Below, in pieces: positions 41,216 through 49,582 of a stretch of DNA of 53,934 bases. Origin of the DNA: Alistipes sp. CAG:831 (GTDB lineage: Bacteria > Bacteroidota > Bacteroidia > Bacteroidales > UBA932); the NCBI GenBank assembly GCA_000432775.1, contig HF990382.1, positions 1 to 53,934 of the forward strand, read 5' to 3'. The stretch's first letter is position 1. Each line of letters starts with the position of its first letter. A model generated the notes under the pieces. The model did no database searches, was not told the DNA's origin, and worked only from the letters and a program-made list of their open reading frames with translations. The position numbers and the translations under genes are program-made.

Positions 41216-41223
41216 CAAAAGTA
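41216..41223 (-). promoter_or_regulatory. -7 element of the TonB receptor operon
   Basis: The minus strand reads TACTTTTG, 22 bp before ATG 41193. No TTTG is present at 19-21 bp. Confidence 0.55.
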
Positions 41224-41265
41224 TGCCCAGGGTGTTTCAGCCATGATACGGGCGGATTAAATTCA

Positions 41266-41293
41266 TGTTACCCAGTGTTACCGAAATGTAATA
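41266..41293. promoter_or_regulatory. TGTTAC-type repeat cluster between divergent genes
   Basis: TGTTACC (41266-41272), TGTTACC (41276-41282) and TGTAATA (41287-41293) are spaced 10 and 11 bp apart. The cores TGTTAC/TGTAAT also occur in the Pho-box-like site upstream of the phosphate transporter. The site lies between the TonB receptor and GH20 genes. Confidence 0.35.
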
Positions 41294-41370
41294 GAAGTTT
41301 CAATGATGTTGCAGTAGTTACGGCAATATGTTATATCTTAGAGGTTTGAATCGTAACATTATCTGAACCC

Positions 41371-43395
41371 ATGAGTCATAGAAATATTCTTCCCCGCTTT
41401 TATTCAGTCATTTTGTCCGTATTGGCCGTCGGTTCCTTCAGTCTTGCCGCCTGGGAGACCGGAGAACACCGCATTATACCCCGCCCTGTTTCAATTCATT
41501 TTACTTCAGGAGTTTACGACCCTGCTGCCGCCTCTCCTACCGCCCCTTACGTGCAGATATGTCCCCGCTCCGGTGCCGTACCGGGCTCCTACAGCCTTCA
41601 TGTGACCCCTGCCGGAGTGCGGGTCGAGGCGGTTGACAGCGCCGGGGCCTTCTACGCGATGCAGACCCTCGGGGCGCTGCGGGACCCGGAGACGGGTACT
41701 GTCCCCTGCGTGGAGATAGAGGACTGGCCCCGTTTTCAGTGGAGAGGCTACATGCAGGATGTGTCCAGGCATTTTTTCAGCATTGATTACCTCAAGCGGC
41801 AGATAGACGCGATGGCCCGCCTCAAGCTCAATGTCCTGCACCTCCATCTTACGGATGCCGCCGGCTGGAGGGTGGAGACTGACAGCTATCCGCGCCTGAC
41901 GTCCCTGGCCGCCTGGAGGGACGGCGCGCTGTGGAAGGACTGGTGGTTCGGGGAGAGGAAGTATCTGCCCGAGGGGACACCCGGAGCCTACGGGGGATAT
42001 TATACCAAGGAAGAGCTGCGGGAGCTGGTCGAATATGCGGCTGAACGCTTTATTACCATTGTCCCGGAGATAGAGATGCCCTCACATTCGGAGGAGGTGC
42101 TGGCCGCCTATCCGGAGCTTTCGTGCACCGGGGAGCCGTACCGTCACTCGGATTTCTGCATTGGAAAGGAGGAAACATTTGAGTTTCTCGAAGCCGTTCT
42201 CACGGAGATAATGGAAATATTCCCGTCGCGGTACATTCATATAGGAGGGGATGAGGCCTCCAAAAAATCCTGGGAGGAGTGTCCGTTGTGCCGGGCCCGC
42301 ATGGAGGCGGAAGGACTGGCCGGAGTGGACGAACTTCAAAGTTATATGATCAGACGGATAGGACGTTTCCTGGAGGATCACGGCCGGATCCCGGTAGGAT
42401 GGGATGAGATACTGCAGGGAGGGGCTGATTCCGCTGCCGTCGTGATGGCGTGGAGGAGCGTGGACGAGGGGGCGCGTGCGGCAGGAGGAGGCAACCGTAC
42501 TGTCATGACCCCGGGAGCATACTGCTATTTCGATACTTATCAGGACGATCCGTCCACTCTGCCTGCAGCCATGGGCGGCTATCTTCCGCTTTCGAAGGTC
42601 TACTCTTTCGAACCGGTGCCCTCCGGTCTGTCTTCCGACGAAGCGGCTAATATAATAGGTGTGCAGGCCAATCTCTGGTGCGAGTATATTCCGACGGAGG
42701 AGCACGCGGAGCTGATGATCTACCCCAGGCTTTATGCCCTCTCCGAAGTGGCATGGAGTCCTGCGACCGGCAGGGACTATGAGGATTTCCACCGGCGGGC
42801 GCTGGTACTGTGCGCGGAGATGGAGGCTGAGGGGTACAATGTCTTCGACCTGGCCCGCGAGGTGGGGGACCGTCCGGCCGCCCAGTCACCGGTGGAGCAT
42901 CTGGCCCGCGGGTGCAGGGTGGAGTACAATGCTCCGTACAATGCCGCCTATGCGGCCGGAGGCGATACGGCTCTGACGGACGGACTGCACGGCGGCTGGA
43001 CTTACGGGGACGGACGATGGCAGGGATTCATCTCCCGTAACCGGCTCGACGTGACCGTGGACCTGGGCCTGGTGCGGGACGTCCGTTCCGTGGAGCTGGA
43101 CTTCATGCAGGTATGCGGTCCGGAAGTCTTCCTGCCCGCCGAAGTGGTGATCTCCGCGTCGGAAGACGGTACGGACTTTGTCGAGTTGAAGCGTATCGGA
43201 CGGGAAGTTGTCCGTGACGACAAGGTGACATTCGTCACCGGCGGCTGGTATGCTTCAGACGATGCCGCCACTGCCTCTGCCGCAGACCGTCCGGCATCCG
43301 CCGACCATTGTGTACGGGCCAGATACATCCATGTCCAGGCCCGCAGCGGTCAGTTCGGAGGCTGGATATTTACTGATGAGATAGTCGTGCGGTGA
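41371..43395 (+). CDS. Beta-N-acetylhexosaminidase (GH20)
   Basis: 674 residues with a signal peptide (VILSVLAVGSFSLAAW). A GH20b N-terminal domain precedes the catalytic barrel (FQWRGYMQDVSRHFFSIDYLKRQIDAMA). The Asp-Glu catalytic pair is in YIHIGGDEASKKSW; the neighbouring Glu acts as acid while the substrate N-acetyl group is the nucleophile. A C-terminal ~150-residue beta domain (VTVDLGLVRDVRSVELDFMQ) resembles a galactose-binding/F5-8C module. It removes terminal GlcNAc or GalNAc from host glycans. A damaged sulfatase gene 10 kb away could belong to the same glycan diet. Confidence 0.92.
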   Translation: MSHRNILPRFYSVILSVLAVGSFSLAAWETGEHRIIPRPVSIHFTSGVYDPAAASPTAPYVQICPRSGAVPGSYSLHVTPAGVRVEAVDSAGAFYAMQTLGALRDPETGTVPCVEIEDWPRFQWRGYMQDVSRHFFSIDYLKRQIDAMARLKLNVLHLHLTDAAGWRVETDSYPRLTSLAAWRDGALWKDWWFGERKYLPEGTPGAYGGYYTKEELRELVEYAAERFITIVPEIEMPSHSEEVLAAYPELSCTGEPYRHSDFCIGKEETFEFLEAVLTEIMEIFPSRYIHIGGDEASKKSWEECPLCRARMEAEGLAGVDELQSYMIRRIGRFLEDHGRIPVGWDEILQGGADSAAVVMAWRSVDEGARAAGGGNRTVMTPGAYCYFDTYQDDPSTLPAAMGGYLPLSKVYSFEPVPSGLSSDEAANIIGVQANLWCEYIPTEEHAELMIYPRLYALSEVAWSPATGRDYEDFHRRALVLCAEMEAEGYNVFDLAREVGDRPAAQSPVEHLARGCRVEYNAPYNAAYAAGGDTALTDGLHGGWTYGDGRWQGFISRNRLDVTVDLGLVRDVRSVELDFMQVCGPEVFLPAEVVISASEDGTDFVELKRIGREVVRDDKVTFVTGGWYASDDAATASAADRPASADHCVRARYIHVQARSGQFGGWIFTDEIVVR

Positions 43396-43415
43396 TGATA
43401 AGCGGTATGTGCGGG

Positions 43416-45440
43416 TTACGGCTGAGGATGTGATGGGCCGGAGGGGACACGGAGGGCGCGCATGGCGTTGAGGACGGCGAGTACTGTGACTCCGACGTCG
43501 GCGAAGGCGGCGAGCCACATGGAGGCGAGGCCGAAGGTGGCGAGGAGCAGGATGGCGGCTTTCACTCCTATGGCAAATACCACGTTCTGCCTGGCAATGC
43601 CGAGGGTGCGGCGGGCTATGCTGACGGCCAGGGCTATCTTCGACGGTTTGTCGTCCATCAGCACCACATCTGCGGCTTCTATCGCGGCATCGCTCCCGAG
43701 TCCTCCCATGGCGATTCCGATGTCGGCGAGTCTGAGTGCCGGGGCGTCATTGATGCCGTCGCCGACGAAAGCGAGGCTGCTTCCCTGTGGTTTGGCGGCC
43801 AGCAGTTTCTTCAGGTATTCAACCTTGTCGGCAGGCAGCAGGCCGGCGTGCCAGGAGCTGAGTCCGAGTCTGTCGGCTACGTCGCGGGCCACTTCCTCAC
43901 GGTCTCCGCTGAGCATGACGGTGTTCTTTACTCCGAGGCGTTTCAGCGCCGAGACGGCTTCCGCGCTGTCCTCTTTTACCATATCGTTGATGACGATGTG
44001 ACCGGCGTATTTGCCGTCAACGGCCACGTGGATGATGGTGCCCGTACGGTGACAGTCATGCCATCCGGCACCGGCAGCGTCCATCATGCGGCTGTTTCCT
44101 ACGCATACCGTGCGGCCTGACACATTGGCCTTTATGCCCTGACCTGCGATTTCCTCCACGTTCGTGACCGGGCAGCCGTCGGTTGCTGCATTGGGGAATG
44201 CCGCCCTCAGGGCCTCGCCTATCGGATGGGTCGAGAAATGCTCTACGTGTGCGGCCAGATGCAGGAGCTCGTTCTCACTGAAATCCTCCGGATGCACTGC
44301 CTCCACTGCAAATTCCCCGCGGGTCAGGGTGCCGGTCTTGTCGAACACCACTGTGCCGAGGGCATCCAGCCGGTCCATATAGCTGCTGCCTTTGATCAGT
44401 ATTCCATTGCGGGAAGCGCCTCCGAGTCCGCCGAAGAAGGTGAGAGGTACACTGATTACCAATGCGCACGGGCAGGATACTACTAAGAAGATAAGTGCCC
44501 GGTGCAGCCATGTGGCGAAAGATGAGGCGAAACCGCTTTGGGAAAATAACGGCGGGACAAAAGCCAGCAGCAGGGCCGCGGAGACTACAATCGGAGTGTA
44601 GATGCGGGCGAAGCGGGTGATGAACGACTCGCTCCGGGATTTGTCCCTGTCGGCACTCTCCACGAGACTGATGATCTTCGACACGGTACTTTCGCCGAAG
44701 GTCCTGGTGGTTTTTATGCGGATGACTCCCGACAGGTTGATGCAGCCAGAGGCTACGTCGTCGCCTTCCGTGATATCCCTTGGCATGCTCTCTCCGGTGA
44801 GGGCCACGGTGTTGAGCGAGGACGAGCCTTCGATGACCGTGCCGTCGAGAGGTATTTTGTCTCCGGGCCTGACCACGATGATCTCTCCCGGCCTGACCTC
44901 TTCCGGAGACACCGTCTGCGTCCTGCCCCCGCGTTCCACCTCTGCCGTATCCGGTCTTATCTCCATCAGATGCGATATGCTGTCCCGGCTCCGGCCTTCT
45001 GCGTAACTCTCGAACAGCTCGCCCACTGCGAAGAAAAGCATGACAAAGACCGCTTCCGGGAATTCAGTCTCCGCTCCGGGCAGAAAGCCGATGCAGAGGG
45101 CGCCGATGGTGGCGACGGACATCAGGAAGTGCTCGTTGAAGATGTTTCCGTGCGCGATTCCCTCCGCCGCTTCCTTGAGGGTGCCGGAGCCGATGAGCAG
45201 ATAGGGAACGAGATAGACGAGAAGCAGCTGCCAGGTCTGCAGGCCGCAGTATTTCTCGATAAGTACGGCTGCGGCGAGCAGGATGGCGGTAACGGCGATC
45301 AGGATTATCTGCCGTCTCATTCCATCTGCGTGGTGATGATGGGAGTGACTGTGCCCGTCTGTGTGGCTGTGCGTATTTTCATGTCCTTGGGACTTGCCGC
45401 CGGTTGCCTGTCCGCTTCCTATGTGCTGTGTCCTTGCCAT
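43416..45440 (-). CDS. P1B-type heavy-metal (Zn/Cd) exporting ATPase
   Basis: 674 residues. Instead of a CxxC heavy-metal domain it has a short His-rich N-terminus (HTDGHSHSHHHHADG, ~27-40). The membrane CPC motif is in VVSCPCALVIS, the phosphorylated Asp in VFDKTGTLTRG, TGES in VALTGESMP, and the HP motif in FSTHPIGEALR. CPC plus His-rich ends fits Zn2+/Cd2+ export (ZntA/CadA). The Fur-family regulator gene is directly upstream and two palindromes lie between them, one over the promoter, so metal-responsive control is likely. Confidence 0.92.
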   Translation of the reverse strand: MARTQHIGSGQATGGKSQGHENTHSHTDGHSHSHHHHADGMRRQIILIAVTAILLAAAVLIEKYCGLQTWQLLLVYLVPYLLIGSGTLKEAAEGIAHGNIFNEHFLMSVATIGALCIGFLPGAETEFPEAVFVMLFFAVGELFESYAEGRSRDSISHLMEIRPDTAEVERGGRTQTVSPEEVRPGEIIVVRPGDKIPLDGTVIEGSSSLNTVALTGESMPRDITEGDDVASGCINLSGVIRIKTTRTFGESTVSKIISLVESADRDKSRSESFITRFARIYTPIVVSAALLLAFVPPLFSQSGFASSFATWLHRALIFLVVSCPCALVISVPLTFFGGLGGASRNGILIKGSSYMDRLDALGTVVFDKTGTLTRGEFAVEAVHPEDFSENELLHLAAHVEHFSTHPIGEALRAAFPNAATDGCPVTNVEEIAGQGIKANVSGRTVCVGNSRMMDAAGAGWHDCHRTGTIIHVAVDGKYAGHIVINDMVKEDSAEAVSALKRLGVKNTVMLSGDREEVARDVADRLGLSSWHAGLLPADKVEYLKKLLAAKPQGSSLAFVGDGINDAPALRLADIGIAMGGLGSDAAIEAADVVLMDDKPSKIALAVSIARRTLGIARQNVVFAIGVKAAILLLATFGLASMWLAAFADVGVTVLAVLNAMRALRVPSGPSHPQP

Positions 45441-45456
45441 AACTTTCGTTTTGACG

Positions 45457-45464
45457 CAAAATTA
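45457..45464 (-). promoter_or_regulatory. -7 element of the metal ATPase gene
   Basis: The minus strand reads TAATTTTG, 16 bp before the start at 45440. The -33 region coincides with the palindrome at 45477-45491. Confidence 0.55.
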
Positions 45465-45476
45465 CGGCAGCCGGCC

Positions 45477-45491
45477 TGCAACCGGGTTTCA
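45477..45491. promoter_or_regulatory. Palindromic operator 1 (near-perfect), over the -33 region of the metal ATPase
   Basis: TGCAACC-G-GGTTTCA, a 15-bp palindrome with one mismatch, 12 bp upstream of the -7 element. Confidence 0.5.
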
Positions 45492-45514
45492 GAGGTGTAC
45501 TCAGGAAGCCAGTT

Positions 45515-45529
45515 TGCAACTCGGTTGCA
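45515..45529. promoter_or_regulatory. Palindromic operator 2 (perfect), probable Fur/Zur-family site
   Basis: TGCAAC-TCG-GTTGCA, a perfect 6-3-6 palindrome, 38 bp from operator 1 and sharing its half-site. It lies between the Fur-family gene and the metal ATPase gene. Confidence 0.6.
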
Positions 45530-45655
45530 TGGCCGGACCGGTCATCGGGATGCGGACCAGATGTCAGATGAAGGACATGGATGGCTGAGGAGTGAATGCC
45601 GGGAGTCTGTCGGTTGGCGTGTGGCTGTCGGTTTGTGGCTGTGCACCGTCTGTTT

Positions 45656-46084
45656 TCAGGCCTGGCGTTTTGAGCACTCGGGGCAGAGGCCCTTGACGGT
45701 GTAGTTGATGGTGTCGATGCGGTAGCCTTCCGGAAGGGCGACGACAGGAATCTTGACGTCGTCGATACAGAAGGTGCGCCGGCATCCTTCGCAGTAGAAG
45801 TGGATATGGCGGTTCTCGACCCGGCAGACGGTGGATTCGCAGCGGCAGATCTCGTATTTCGTGGATCCGCTGCCGTCCTCGAACGAATGAATCGCATGGT
45901 GCTCGAGCAGGACGTTGAGGGTGCGGAAGATAGTGGATTTGTCCATGGTCTCCAGTTCCGTCTCCAGCTCGGTCATGGAGACGGGGTAGGTGAGCTCCGA
46001 GAGTTTCTGGAGGACGAGTATCCGGGCCGCAGTGGGGTTGATGCCGTGGGCCTGAAGCTGTTGTTCGATAGTTGCTGCAGACAT
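45656..46084 (-). CDS. Fur-family metal-responsive regulator, probably Zur
   Basis: 142 residues. The winged helix (GINPTAARILVLQKLSEL, MDKSTIFRTLNVLLEHHAIH) is followed by a dimerisation domain with ligands in RHIHFYCEGCRRTFCIDD and GLCPECSKR. The two CxxC pairs form the structural zinc site, and HIHF is the regulatory region. Location next to a zinc-type exporter suggests Zur, but Fur or PerR remain possible from sequence alone. It is transcribed towards the ATPase, with two palindromic operators between them. Confidence 0.9.
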   Translation of the reverse strand: MSAATIEQQLQAHGINPTAARILVLQKLSELTYPVSMTELETELETMDKSTIFRTLNVLLEHHAIHSFEDGSGSTKYEICRCESTVCRVENRHIHFYCEGCRRTFCIDDVKIPVVALPEGYRIDTINYTVKGLCPECSKRQA

Positions 46085-46106
46085 GGTTCGTGGCTTTTTA
46101 TCTGTG

Positions 46107-46114
46107 CAAATCTA
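46107..46114 (-). promoter_or_regulatory. -7 element of the Fur-family gene
   Basis: The minus strand reads TAGATTTG, 22 bp before the start. Confidence 0.5.
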
Positions 46115-46187
46115 CAAAAGATTCGGGTAACATCCTCCATGCGGTTGTGAAAATTGTCCCTGATCCTGATTTATCAAAGATTATTCG

Positions 46188-46847
46188 TCAAAAGCGTCCG
46201 TGTTTCGTTTGCTCGTCCTGTTGCAAGCGGGTGAATGGGGTGCGGGCGATGGCGCTGATGAGGGTGAGATAGGCCGGAAAGGTTCCGGGGCTGCCCCATT
46301 GAAGGGGGGTGCCGAACAGTTCAGAGGCCGTGCGGGCAATGTCGAAGCCGAGGGCCTCGAGGGACGGGCGGATGCTTTCCGGATGGCGGCAGGGAAGTCC
46401 CTCGCGGCGGGTGCATTTCTCCGGCGGACAGAGAATGCAGGTGCCGGCGAAGAAGGCTCTGGCGGCAGTTTCGGAGACTTCATGCGTGGACGGGTCCGTT
46501 TGCGATGCGTTTGTAAGGCCGCCTTCCATTCCGAGCAGCATTCTGTCGAGCCGCTGCCGTTCCCGGTTCAGGATGCGTTCCGCCGTTTCCGGGGTGAGCG
46601 CCACTCCTTCCGAAGGAGTAATCTTTGTGGCGAGCAGGGATATTGTCGTGAATTGTCCTAAGTATTCCTCCTCCGCGAAGTCATACGGAGGACAGGCCCA
46701 GCACTTCCCGTACCGTCCGCATCCGTGGCAGTAGCCGCGCACCCTTCCGAAGTCCCGGAACGTCTCCGCGTATTCCTTCATCGGCATTGTCCGCCATTGC
46801 TCCTGCAAGGTGTAGCCGGGAGTATTGTCCTGTGTCGTCTGAGCCAT
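46188..46847 (-). CDS. DUF2284 cysteine-rich metal-binding protein
   Basis: 219 residues, no signal peptide. Two Cys clusters are visible: YCHGCGRYGKCWACPPYD near residue 40 and CILCPPEKCTRREGLPCRHPESIRPS near 140. The latter, with Met/Pro-Ser flanks, is diagnostic of DUF2284. The arrangement suggests an iron-sulfur or other metal site; the function is unknown. The gene is on the same strand as the Fur-family gene and 100 bp upstream of it, with its own -7 element, so a shared metal-related role is plausible but unproven. Confidence 0.85.
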   Translation of the reverse strand: MAQTTQDNTPGYTLQEQWRTMPMKEYAETFRDFGRVRGYCHGCGRYGKCWACPPYDFAEEEYLGQFTTISLLATKITPSEGVALTPETAERILNRERQRLDRMLLGMEGGLTNASQTDPSTHEVSETAARAFFAGTCILCPPEKCTRREGLPCRHPESIRPSLEALGFDIARTASELFGTPLQWGSPGTFPAYLTLISAIARTPFTRLQQDEQTKHGRF

Positions 46848-46861
46848 ATTTTGTTTTTCTG

Positions 46862-46869
46862 CAAATATA
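46862..46869 (-). promoter_or_regulatory. -7 element of the DUF2284 gene
   Basis: The minus strand reads TATATTTG, 14 bp before the start. Confidence 0.5.
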
Positions 46870-46938
46870 CGGACTTTGTACTCGTGGTTGCATAGTCGAT
46901 TTTGTTACGAAAATTTATAGTTGTTCCATGTGTTTTTT

Positions 46939-46946
46939 TAAATTTG
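46939..46946 (+). promoter_or_regulatory. -7 element of the propeller lipoprotein at 46972
   Basis: TAAATTTG lies 25 bp before the ATG. Confidence 0.5.
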
Positions 46947-46971
46947 CTGTAGAATTAAAATTATCCCGGCT

Positions 46972-48180
46972 ATGAAAACAAATGTCTCGATCTCATTGCG
47001 CTGCCTGTGCGCAGCTGTGGCGGCGGTCATGCTGCTGTGTTCCGTCTCATGCGGCCGTAAGGACCAAGCGGAAGGATTGGTCTCCGTAAAATATTCCCAG
47101 ATTCCGCAGGGGGAGGACCTGCTGCTTTCCGGGCTGGTCGGGGAGCCGGATTTCATTGCCCTGGACAGCGATACTTCGGCGGCCTTTACCCCTGCCGCAA
47201 CCATAAACGTCTCGGACAACTATATTTCCTCCTATTCGTTGGCGAGGCAGCCTCTCAAACTGTTTGACCGCTCGACCGGGAAATACATAGGGACTTACGG
47301 GGGGATAGGCCGCGGTCCGGGAGAGTACCTGCAGATAGCGTCAGTGCAGATAGACGAGGCGGACGGAAAGATATGGATGAAGACCTATCCGGACATCAAC
47401 GTACTTCATGTGTACGACATAGCGACCAGGGAAATGGAAGTGGTTCCGCTCGCATACAGTACGGGCGATGGCTCGTGGCTGAGCTACAGCTTCATGGTGG
47501 ACGGCGGGGCCCGGAATATCACGGTGGCCGTTAAGCCTGAGGACAACGGATGTCCGGCCATTGCCTGGTGCCAGGACTATGAGGGTAATGTGCTTTGGGA
47601 GATACCCAGGACGTATTCGTTCCCGGAAGACAACAGGACAATGATGGATACGGACCGCAATGTCCCGGGACTGCTGGACATATCCTTCCGCTCCAACAAT
47701 ACGGCGCAGGATACTTCCTGGCTCGTCGGCGGCGGGGAGATGCGGCCACTTCTGACGGTCAGCTTCGGGCAGACAGCGTCGTCTGAGGACAGTGGGTTTG
47801 CTGAAGGCAACTATATGTATTCCACGACTGTCCTGCCGGACTATGTGATAATGGATGTCAACTTGCAGGGCAGGTCGGTAATGAAGGATGGCGTACGCCG
47901 TATCAATGTGGAGCCCCTGCCCGGGGTTCTCCTGGATCGCAGGACCGGTGAGGTGAGTCTCGGAGAGGTGGTCAATGACCTGATGGACGGCAGCGCAGGA
48001 TGCGGGTTTACCGACGGTTATTTCGTCAGGGCCTATGATGCCGCCGGCTTTATGGAGACAGGCCGCGCCGCTCTTGAGTCCGGTAATCTCAGCGAGGCCG
48101 CCCGTTCGCGCATCTCCGCCATTCTCAAGAACCTTTCCGAGAACGACAACGACGTGATCATGATCGCTCCGCTCAGGTAG
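46972..48180 (+). CDS. 6-bladed beta-propeller lipoprotein (DUF4934-like)
   Basis: 402 residues with lipobox LLCSVSCGR (Cys ~27). YISSYSLARQPLKLFDRSTGKYIGTYGGIGRGPGEYLQIASVQID is the hallmark blade of the DUF4934 / BF2222-type 6-bladed beta-propeller lipoproteins of Bacteroidota: a G-x-G-x-GPGEY turn followed by a DxxxGKIW strand. They are presumed to be surface or periplasmic, and their ligands are unknown. A second family member lies at 51367-52473. It is preceded by its own -7 element and followed by the 105-bp repeats, so it is monocistronic. Confidence 0.85.
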   Translation: MKTNVSISLRCLCAAVAAVMLLCSVSCGRKDQAEGLVSVKYSQIPQGEDLLLSGLVGEPDFIALDSDTSAAFTPAATINVSDNYISSYSLARQPLKLFDRSTGKYIGTYGGIGRGPGEYLQIASVQIDEADGKIWMKTYPDINVLHVYDIATREMEVVPLAYSTGDGSWLSYSFMVDGGARNITVAVKPEDNGCPAIAWCQDYEGNVLWEIPRTYSFPEDNRTMMDTDRNVPGLLDISFRSNNTAQDTSWLVGGGEMRPLLTVSFGQTASSEDSGFAEGNYMYSTTVLPDYVIMDVNLQGRSVMKDGVRRINVEPLPGVLLDRRTGEVSLGEVVNDLMDGSAGCGFTDGYFVRAYDAAGFMETGRAALESGNLSEAARSRISAILKNLSENDNDVIMIAPLR

Positions 48181-48213
48181 CGGTCAGTCGGCGCAGGTCA
48201 GTCGGCGCAGGTG

Positions 48214-48509
48214 TTTCCGATGCCTTCCTCCTGCGCAGGTGAACCGTTTTTCCGCCTTTTGGGTACACCTTTGCGGTGTCGTTCGGCTGCAAGCATTGCT
48301 ACGGCTGCTGTGGCGGCGTTTCCGATGCCTTCCTCCTGCGCAGGTGAACCGTTTTTCCGCCTTTTGGGTGCACCTTTGCAGCGGCGTGCGGCCCTGACCA
48401 TTGCCACAGGGCCTGTGGCGGCATTCCCGGCATTGCCCGGTTGCAAAGGTGAACCGTTTTTCCGCGTTATCGGTACACCTTTGCGGTGGTGTGTGGCTAT
48501 AAGCATTGA
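48214..48509. repeat. 105-bp tandem repeat array (~2.8 copies), each with a 42-nt hairpin
   Basis: GAACCGTTTTTCCGC recurs at 48241, 48346 and 48451, exactly 105 bp apart, and the similarity covers the whole unit. Every unit holds an imperfect inverted repeat. The best is in copy 3: GCAAAGGTGAACC and GGTACACCTTTGC pair at 12 of 13 positions around a 16-nt loop (~48443-48484). All frames stay open through parts of the array, but no start, promoter or family resemblance supports a protein. The array fills the gap between the propeller lipoprotein and nitroreductase genes. Confidence 0.9.
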
Positions 48510-48560
48510 TTTCGTCCGAACTTATCCCGACTGAAAGTGTCTGTGGAATGGAAAGTTTTG

Positions 48561-48568
48561 TATTTTTG
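48561..48568 (+). promoter_or_regulatory. -7 element of the nitroreductase gene
   Basis: TATTTTTG lies 15 bp before ATG 48584 and inside the longer open frame, supporting the shorter start. Confidence 0.5.
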
Positions 48569-48583
48569 AGAAAATGTTTTGTC

Positions 48584-49342
48584 ATGAGAGAATTCAAGGA
48601 TAGAAGAAGCATACGCAAATACAAAAGGCAGGAAGTGCCTGAGGAGATGATTGCGGCCCTGGCCGAAGAGGCTTCGAGGGCGGCGACTATGGGCAATATG
48701 CAGTTGTACTCGCTGGTAGTGACCACTTCGGGGCCGGAGAGGGAGGCGCTGGCAGAGGCGCACCACCATCAGCCTATGGTGGAGGAGGCTCCGGCGGTGC
48801 TGACTTTCTGCGCGGATTTTCACCGGTTCAGCCGATGGTGCGAGGAACGGAAGGCGGAACCCGGTTACGGTAACTTCGTATCGTTCATCAACGCCGCGAC
48901 CGATGCCCTGCTGTTCGCACAGGCTTTTATCACCCTGGCCGAGGAACGCGGGCTGGGAACCTGTATTCTCGGTACCACTGTCTATAATCCGGACCGGATC
49001 ATCGGGGCCCTGCATCTGCCCCGCTTAGTGGTGCCGGTGCTGACCGTCACTCTCGGATGGCCGGACGAGAGCCCGGAGCAGACAGACCGCCTGCCCGTGG
49101 AGGCAATCCTGCACAACGGTCATTATCACGAATATACTTCTGAGGACATAGACCGCATATATGCTGCGAAGGAGGCCTTGCCCGAGAGCCGTTATTTCGT
49201 TGAACTAAACGGTACGGACAACCTCGCGCAGGTATTTACCCGTTTCCGCTTCACTGAGGCCGAATGCCTGGAGATGTCCGCAGGGATGCAGGAAGTGCTG
49301 GAGCGGCAAGGCTTCAGCGGGGAGGAAATCCCAGGAGAGTGA
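48584..49342 (+). CDS. Nitroreductase-family NAD(P)H-dependent flavin oxidoreductase
   Basis: 252 residues from ATG 48584 (MREFKDRRSIRKYKRQEVPEE); an upstream start at 48506 lies before the -7 element. RRSIRKYK is the FMN-phosphate-binding N-terminus, and ATMGNMQLYSLVV, then LAEERGLGTCILGTTVYNPDRI follow the NfsA/FRP-like fold. The C-terminal ~50 residues carry the extra helices of NfsA-type enzymes. It reduces nitro compounds, quinones or flavins. It is monocistronic, between the 105-bp repeats and the DUF456 gene. Confidence 0.88.
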   Translation: MREFKDRRSIRKYKRQEVPEEMIAALAEEASRAATMGNMQLYSLVVTTSGPEREALAEAHHHQPMVEEAPAVLTFCADFHRFSRWCEERKAEPGYGNFVSFINAATDALLFAQAFITLAEERGLGTCILGTTVYNPDRIIGALHLPRLVVPVLTVTLGWPDESPEQTDRLPVEAILHNGHYHEYTSEDIDRIYAAKEALPESRYFVELNGTDNLAQVFTRFRFTEAECLEMSAGMQEVLERQGFSGEEIPGE

Positions 49343-49522
49343 GGACGACAAACGGAAGGTAGTGCATCGTACTGAAAACGCAAAGTCTGATATGTAGGGC
49401 TTTATGATGAAGGTGTGCGCTTTTCGGTATATTCCGAACAGGCGGCAGGCGCAGGTGTTTTTCATAAGTTGTTGATTATTGTGTGATTACAAAAGTGTCC
49501 TGCGTCAGTACCAACCGTAAGT

Positions 49523-49553
49523 TTTGCTCGGATTGCCAAATAACTTACATTTG
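49523..49553 (+). promoter_or_regulatory. Consensus promoter of the DUF456 gene
   Basis: TTTG (49523-49526), 19 bp, TACATTTG (49546-49553), 29 bp before the start. Confidence 0.75.
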
Positions 49554-49582
49554 CGTAACGAAAGTTCAGACTGACATACAAT

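Noticed and set aside
48184..48726. Open frames of 100-180 codons across the 105-bp repeats on both strands
   Set aside because: The unit length is a multiple of three, so any frame lacking a stop stays open. Starts are absent or misplaced, and the Arg/Cys- or Ala-rich products resemble nothing.
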